Assembly (NCBI GenBank): GCA_033763695.1
Contig: JANRKB010000057.1
Location: 62,001-126,000, forward strand
From: JANRKB01 sp033763695
GTDB taxonomy: Bacteria; Planctomycetota; Phycisphaerae; Phycisphaerales; UBA1924
Reading direction: 5' to 3'
Length of the DNA stretch: 64,000 nucleotides
Made by a program: the position numbers and the translations under genes. Below, one piece after another: positions 60,256 through 64,000 of this stretch (position 1 is the stretch's first letter; each line of letters begins with the position of its first letter). The notes under the pieces are model-generated. The model had not been told where the DNA came from, made no database searches, and worked only from the letters and a program-made list of their open reading frames with translations.

Positions 60256-60286
60256 TTGACGAACGCGGCGTGCGCTCGGGTACGCT
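60256..60286 (+). promoter_or_regulatory. Candidate promoter of the agarase-like hydrolase
   Basis: TTGACG (60256-60261), a 19-base spacer, TACGCT (60281-60286); about 60 bases before the ATG at 60350. The spacer is longer than ideal. Confidence 0.4.
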
Positions 60287-60349
60287 TTCTCCGGCGTTTC
60301 GACAGCGAACTCCTCGCTCACGCCGCCTTGCGATATCGGGAGACTCTTC

Positions 60350-62266
60350 ATGTTCACGCATCGCTTCCTGCGTCTGACGGTTGCCAGTGCCGCGTTATTG
60401 ATCGCGCAAGCGGTCGCGACTGCCGCGGGCTTCAGCGTCGTGAAGGACGAACGCGGCGTGTGGTGGTTCCAAGGCCCCGACGGCTCGCGCTTCTACTCGC
60501 TGGGCGTGAGCAACGTGTCGCCCGAGCCGTTCATGCCGCGTGAGGGCACGAAGTTCTACAACCCCGTGCCTACGGATTTCAAAGGCGATGTGAATGCGTG
60601 GGCAACCGCGACGCGCGCGATGCTGAAGGAGCACGGCTTCAACACGCTCGGCGGCTGGAGTTCCCCGATCATCACCGCGGGCGGCTCGATGTTCACGACG
60701 CCGGTGCTCTATGTCGTCGAGCACGACGCCTACCGCTGCTTGACGCCTCTGCGTGCGGATTTCGAGGCGTTCGTCCGCACCAACACCAAGGCCGCGATTG
60801 CGAAACTGCCCGGCCGCGAGGGGCTGCTCGGCGTCTTCCTCGACAACGAAATGCCGTGGTACGGCAAGTCGGGGTGGGACGACATCCCGACGTACACCCA
60901 GCTTGAGCGTGCGTTTGAACTGCCGACGAGCGATGAGCGCCGCACCGCCGCGCTGAAGTTCCTGCAGTCACGGCATGCTTCCGTCGCAGCACTCGCCGAG
61001 GCATATCAGCGTCCAATCGAAGGCGGCAAGAGTTGGGACGCGATCGACACGCCATATCTGCAGAGCAGCAGCAGCGACGCAGCAATGGCTGATCGCGAGG
61101 CCTTCACCGCACTGCTCGCCGAGCGTTTCTATGAGGTGACCACGCGCGTTGTCCGCGAAGAACTGCCCGGCACACTCATCCTCGGGACGCGCATCCCCGG
61201 CAACGCTCCCGACAGCGTCATTCGCGCCTGCGGCAAGTACTGCGATGTCATGTCCGTCAACGAGTATGTGTTCGAGCCGAAGGTGAACGTTCACTCGATG
61301 ACGCGATTCTGGGTGCTGGGCGGCAAGCCGATCATGCACACCGAGTTCAGTTGGCGGGCCCGCAGCAACACCAGCGGCTGCCCCAACACCCGCGGCGCAA
61401 GCGCGATCGTCGACACCCAGGCCGAGCGTGCGGCCGCGTATTCGTCGCTCATCGAAGACACCGCGACCGTGCCCTACATGATCGCCTCACACTGGTTCGA
61501 GTTCGCCGATCAGTCGCCCCAAGGCCGCTTCGACGGCGAGGACGGCAACTACGGCATCATCGACATTCACAACAAGCCTTACACCGAACTGCTCGCCGCC
61601 ATGAAGGCGACAAATGCCAAGGTCCACGATCTGCACGCCAAAACCACGCGGCAGATGCCGAACGAGCTGCCCAAGAAGAAGAGCGTCACCTACACGCCGG
61701 GCCAGCATCCGGGACGCGCTCCGACGCAGAGCCTGCTCGTGGAATGGGTGCGCGAGCCCGAGATCTGGGGTGTGCCGGATTCCAAGATCGTCTGGTCGCG
61801 CCGTGGCGAAGGCGCAGATGCGCCGATCGTCCTGAAGTACGACACGGGTTCACAGTATGGCGGCGGCATCAACATCTTCGGCCCCAAGGCCAGCGCACTC
61901 AAGGTCGGCCCCAAGCTCGCGGTCGATCTCGACAGTTACTCGACGATCGTGCTGGATCTCGAAGCGCCCAAGGGACTGCAGCTCAACATCGTGCTCGCCG
62001 AGGCCGGTTCAGGGCCGATGAACACCACCTATGACATGAGCGCAGGCGACGACGGCGAGGCGTACATCAGCAACACGCTCTACGGCGAAGGCAAGCGCAT
62101 GACATACAAAGTGCCGATCATCGCGCTGCGCCGCCAGCCGTTCTTTGGCAATCAGGGCGGCGGCTTTAGCATCGACATGAAGGCGATCCGAAACCTTGGA
62201 CTTCAGGTAAGCGGCACGCCGCGCGAAGGCGAAGTCGTCATCCACGGCTTCTCGTTGCAGCGCTAG
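60350..62266 (+). CDS. Secreted GH-A clan glycoside hydrolase, agarase-like (GH50/GH42 type)
   Basis: 638 residues with a signal peptide of about 26 (ending A-T-A-A-G). The N-terminal domain reads FSVVKDERGVWWFQGPDGSR and FYSLGVSNVSP, the typical opening of agarase-type enzymes. The TIM barrel has the acid/base candidate glutamate in GVFLDNEMPWYG (residue 167) and the nucleophile candidate in IMHTEFSWRARSN (residue 332), a separation usual for clan A. C-terminal from about 465 is a beta-sandwich resembling a carbohydrate-binding module (LKYDTGSQYGGGINIFGPKA). GGGAG before the ATG. Substrate likely a galactan or other beta-glycan; agar is only a guess from resemblance. Confidence 0.75.
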   Translation: MFTHRFLRLTVASAALLIAQAVATAAGFSVVKDERGVWWFQGPDGSRFYSLGVSNVSPEPFMPREGTKFYNPVPTDFKGDVNAWATATRAMLKEHGFNTLGGWSSPIITAGGSMFTTPVLYVVEHDAYRCLTPLRADFEAFVRTNTKAAIAKLPGREGLLGVFLDNEMPWYGKSGWDDIPTYTQLERAFELPTSDERRTAALKFLQSRHASVAALAEAYQRPIEGGKSWDAIDTPYLQSSSSDAAMADREAFTALLAERFYEVTTRVVREELPGTLILGTRIPGNAPDSVIRACGKYCDVMSVNEYVFEPKVNVHSMTRFWVLGGKPIMHTEFSWRARSNTSGCPNTRGASAIVDTQAERAAAYSSLIEDTATVPYMIASHWFEFADQSPQGRFDGEDGNYGIIDIHNKPYTELLAAMKATNAKVHDLHAKTTRQMPNELPKKKSVTYTPGQHPGRAPTQSLLVEWVREPEIWGVPDSKIVWSRRGEGADAPIVLKYDTGSQYGGGINIFGPKASALKVGPKLAVDLDSYSTIVLDLEAPKGLQLNIVLAEAGSGPMNTTYDMSAGDDGEAYISNTLYGEGKRMTYKVPIIALRRQPFFGNQGGGFSIDMKAIRNLGLQVSGTPREGEVVIHGFSLQR

Positions 62267-62351
62267 GGGCGTCGAACTATGGCTCGGCGCTCCCAGTACT
62301 TCACGTGACACCGTGCCCGCGAGTCTGGACCACGCCAAGCCTGAACCGGCA

Positions 62352-64000
62352 TCAACGCTTGTCTGCATCTGCTTCCGGCGGAGCTTTGGCTCGCCACTGT
62401 TCTGCCTTCGCCGCGTAGCCCTTTCCCGGCTCGGCCTTATCCCAAGCCAAGTACAGATTCACGACATCCTTCGCAATCTGTTGAGGGATGTTTTCCGTCG
62501 GCTTCATCTGCTTGATGATGATCTCATACGCCTCGATCGCGCCTGGCTCCGCCTCGGAGAATCGACCAAGCGCCCTGAGGCAGCTTGAGTACCAACCCAG
62601 CGCGTATGCCGTCCCGGGAGCGTCGGGTGGTAGCGCCCTGCGCGACGCTCGAATGGCCCGCTCAAGGAAAGGCAGAGCCTCAGCGATTCTCCCACGCATC
62701 CGCAGCGAGTTTCCATGATTCGCAATCGAAACGATCGTGCTCGGATGCTCCTCGCCGAGCATGCGTGTGCTGGTTTCGATGTCTCGCAGCGACAGTTTGT
62801 CGCCGTCGTCCCACATCTTGAGCTCGCGATAGACGGACGCCAGATTGGTGGCTGTACTCATCGTCGCGTGATGGTCCGGCCCCAGAACGCGCTCCCGAGC
62901 CGCGAGCACTTCCTCGCTCATTGCGCGCGACCGCTGCAACCGCGCCTGCTTCCGATCGGCAGGCATGTCCGGCTGCATCATCGTCGTCCAATACAGAGCC
63001 CATGCGAGATTTGATCGCAGATCAAGCGCCGTCGGATGGTCCTTCCCGAGCGTCGACTCCGTGATCGCAATCGCCTCGGCGTACAACTTCTCCGACTCGT
63101 CGGCGTTTCCGATCTCCGCGTCTGCCGTCGCCAGCAGATTCATCGCCCGCACGGTCGCTGGATCGTTCTTGCCCGGCGTGATGAGTCTCGCATCAAGCAC
63201 TTCCTTCGCGATCGCCGCGCCCTCTTCGGCCCGCTCCTGTTCGATGAGCAGCGACGCCAGATTCTCCATGCTCTGCAGCGTGATCGCGTGCGTCTTGCCA
63301 AACAGCCGCGTGTGGTCCGCGATCGCGGTGCGCCCCAACGACTCCGCGCCCGAGTAGTCGCCCGCCTTGAACAGATACGCGCACAAGTCATTCACCGCGC
63401 GGCACGTGTCCTCGTGCTCAGGCCCCAGTTCGCGCTTGCGAATCTCCAAGGCCTCACGCACATGCGTGTCCGCGACCGGATAGAGACCCAGCCCCGCGTA
63501 TGTGCGACCGATCGTCGAATGCAAACGCGCCGCCGTCAGCGGCCGATCCGCGAACCGTTTCGACAGTGTGCCCGCGCCTTGATCCAGCAACGCCTTGACC
63601 GTGACGTCTTTGCCTTCTGCCTCAGGGTCTGCCGCGGCCAGCATGTCATCAAGGAAGTCCAGCGATGCCTGCGTCTCCGCGAGCCGATTGGTCGCCGCCT
63701 TCTCCGCGGCATTCGCACGCTCTGCTTCTTTGGTTGCCTGTGCCGCGCTTGCCTCGGCAAGCTTGCGCTGCTGGTTGGCCATCACCAGCCCGACGCTTGT
63801 GCCGACGACACCCAGCAGCAGTGTCACGCCGACCACGCCGATCGCGGCAACCAGCCCGCGATTCTTTCGCACAAACTTCTGGATTCGATACGTGCTGCTC
63901 GGCGGAGCGGCGTTCACGGGCTCCCCCGTGAGATACCGCTTGATGTCCGCCGCCAGGCCGTTCGCGGTCTCGTATCGACGGGCCCGATCCTTTTCGAGCG
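62352..64000 (-). CDS. Ser/Thr protein kinase with C-terminal TPR domain (5' end outside window)
   Basis: The frame is open through the right edge. At the edge it encodes the end of a bacterial kinase domain (LEKDRARRYETANGLAADIK then RYLTGEPV), the usual A-x-x-K-D-P/R-x-x-R-Y segment. A membrane segment follows (VAAIGVVGVTLLLGVVGTSV), then a coiled-coil rich in A/E/K, and about 400 residues of tetratricopeptide repeats of the kinesin-light-chain-like type (repeated LGPEHEDT, LGKDHPTALDLRSNLAWALY, LGPDHHATMSTATNLASVY, LGEEHPST). This kinase-TM-TPR layout is frequent in Planctomycetes. A GTG at 63915 could start a shorter TPR-only form but has the kinase part in frame before it. Confidence 0.88.
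   Translation of the reverse strand, partial: LEKDRARRYETANGLAADIKRYLTGEPVNAAPPSSTYRIQKFVRKNRGLVAAIGVVGVTLLLGVVGTSVGLVMANQQRKLAEASAAQATKEAERANAAEKAATNRLAETQASLDFLDDMLAAADPEAEGKDVTVKALLDQGAGTLSKRFADRPLTAARLHSTIGRTYAGLGLYPVADTHVREALEIRKRELGPEHEDTCRAVNDLCAYLFKAGDYSGAESLGRTAIADHTRLFGKTHAITLQSMENLASLLIEQERAEEGAAIAKEVLDARLITPGKNDPATVRAMNLLATADAEIGNADESEKLYAEAIAITESTLGKDHPTALDLRSNLAWALYWTTMMQPDMPADRKQARLQRSRAMSEEVLAARERVLGPDHHATMSTATNLASVYRELKMWDDGDKLSLRDIETSTRMLGEEHPSTIVSIANHGNSLRMRGRIAEALPFLERAIRASRRALPPDAPGTAYALGWYSSCLRALGRFSEAEPGAIEAYEIIIKQMKPTENIPQQIAKDVVNLYLAWDKAEPGKGYAAKAEQWRAKAPPEADADKR

Overview
The window (about 65% G+C) looks like chromosome of a planctomycete of the class Phycisphaerae. 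Clues: several secreted proteins ending in a PEP-CTERM-like tail (I-P-A/T-P-G, hydrophobic stretch, R-R-R-R); a kinase-TPR protein of the planctomycete type; type II pseudopilin and LacI proteins tied to a sugar locus; dockerin-like D-x-N-x-D-G repeats on a GH16 enzyme; and many single housekeeping genes outside the operons usual in other bacteria. No rRNA, CRISPR array, insertion sequence or prophage was recognised. The genus cannot be named from what is visible.

Layout. 1-1435: the 3' part of a cytochrome c maturation gene (CcsA type). 1708-8318 (minus strand): a small unknown gene, then a tight five-gene electron-transfer operon: a periplasmic cytochrome with 13 standard and 2 non-standard haem motifs, an anchored tetrahaem cytochrome, a Tat-exported four-cluster Fe-S protein, an NrfD-like quinone-reactive membrane protein, and a hydroxylamine-oxidoreductase-like octahaem cytochrome. 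8644-18939: mostly unlinked metabolic genes (CoA-transferase, methionine aminopeptidase, metallo-beta-lactamase fold protein, FabI, methyltransferase, NrnA-type DHH phosphoesterase, RibF, Mn-type superoxide dismutase), one tRNA-Leu and one PEP-CTERM-like protein. 19765-22150: two convergent sigma-70 family genes. 22507-28213: UVR-motif protein, two unknown proteins, a TolB-like lipoprotein, a second lipoprotein and a XerC/D recombinase. 28348-30775: a nuclease-helicase (DUF2075 type) divergent from a small unknown gene. 31028-32779: two tandem paralogous PEP-CTERM-like proteins. 33002-38604: aldose epimerase, SpoIIE-type phosphatase, a repeat-rich intergenic stretch, and a DUF1338 (HglS/YdcJ) enzyme.

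38661-48616 is a beta-glucan utilisation locus. A near-consensus promoter overlaps a LacI-type operator, followed by a LacI regulator that runs in frame into a pseudopilin, then an ABC sugar-binding protein, two permeases, a GH1 beta-glucosidase and two GH16 endoglucanases with different accessory domains. Secreted GH16 enzymes would cut a laminarin-like glucan, the ABC system (ATPase gene not present) would import oligosaccharides, and GH1 would finish the job.

48635-64000: MutS, an alginate-export-like outer-membrane barrel, an SGNH lipoprotein, a structured intergenic stretch, tRNA-Gln, then glmU (uridyltransferase part only), prs, rplY, pth and rpsF in one direction. A dicarboxylate symporter, an agarase-like GH-A clan hydrolase and a kinase-TPR gene running off the right edge complete the window.

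Six genes have a TANNNT -10 element only 6-7 bases before the start codon, with little or no Shine-Dalgarno sequence, which suggests leaderless transcripts.
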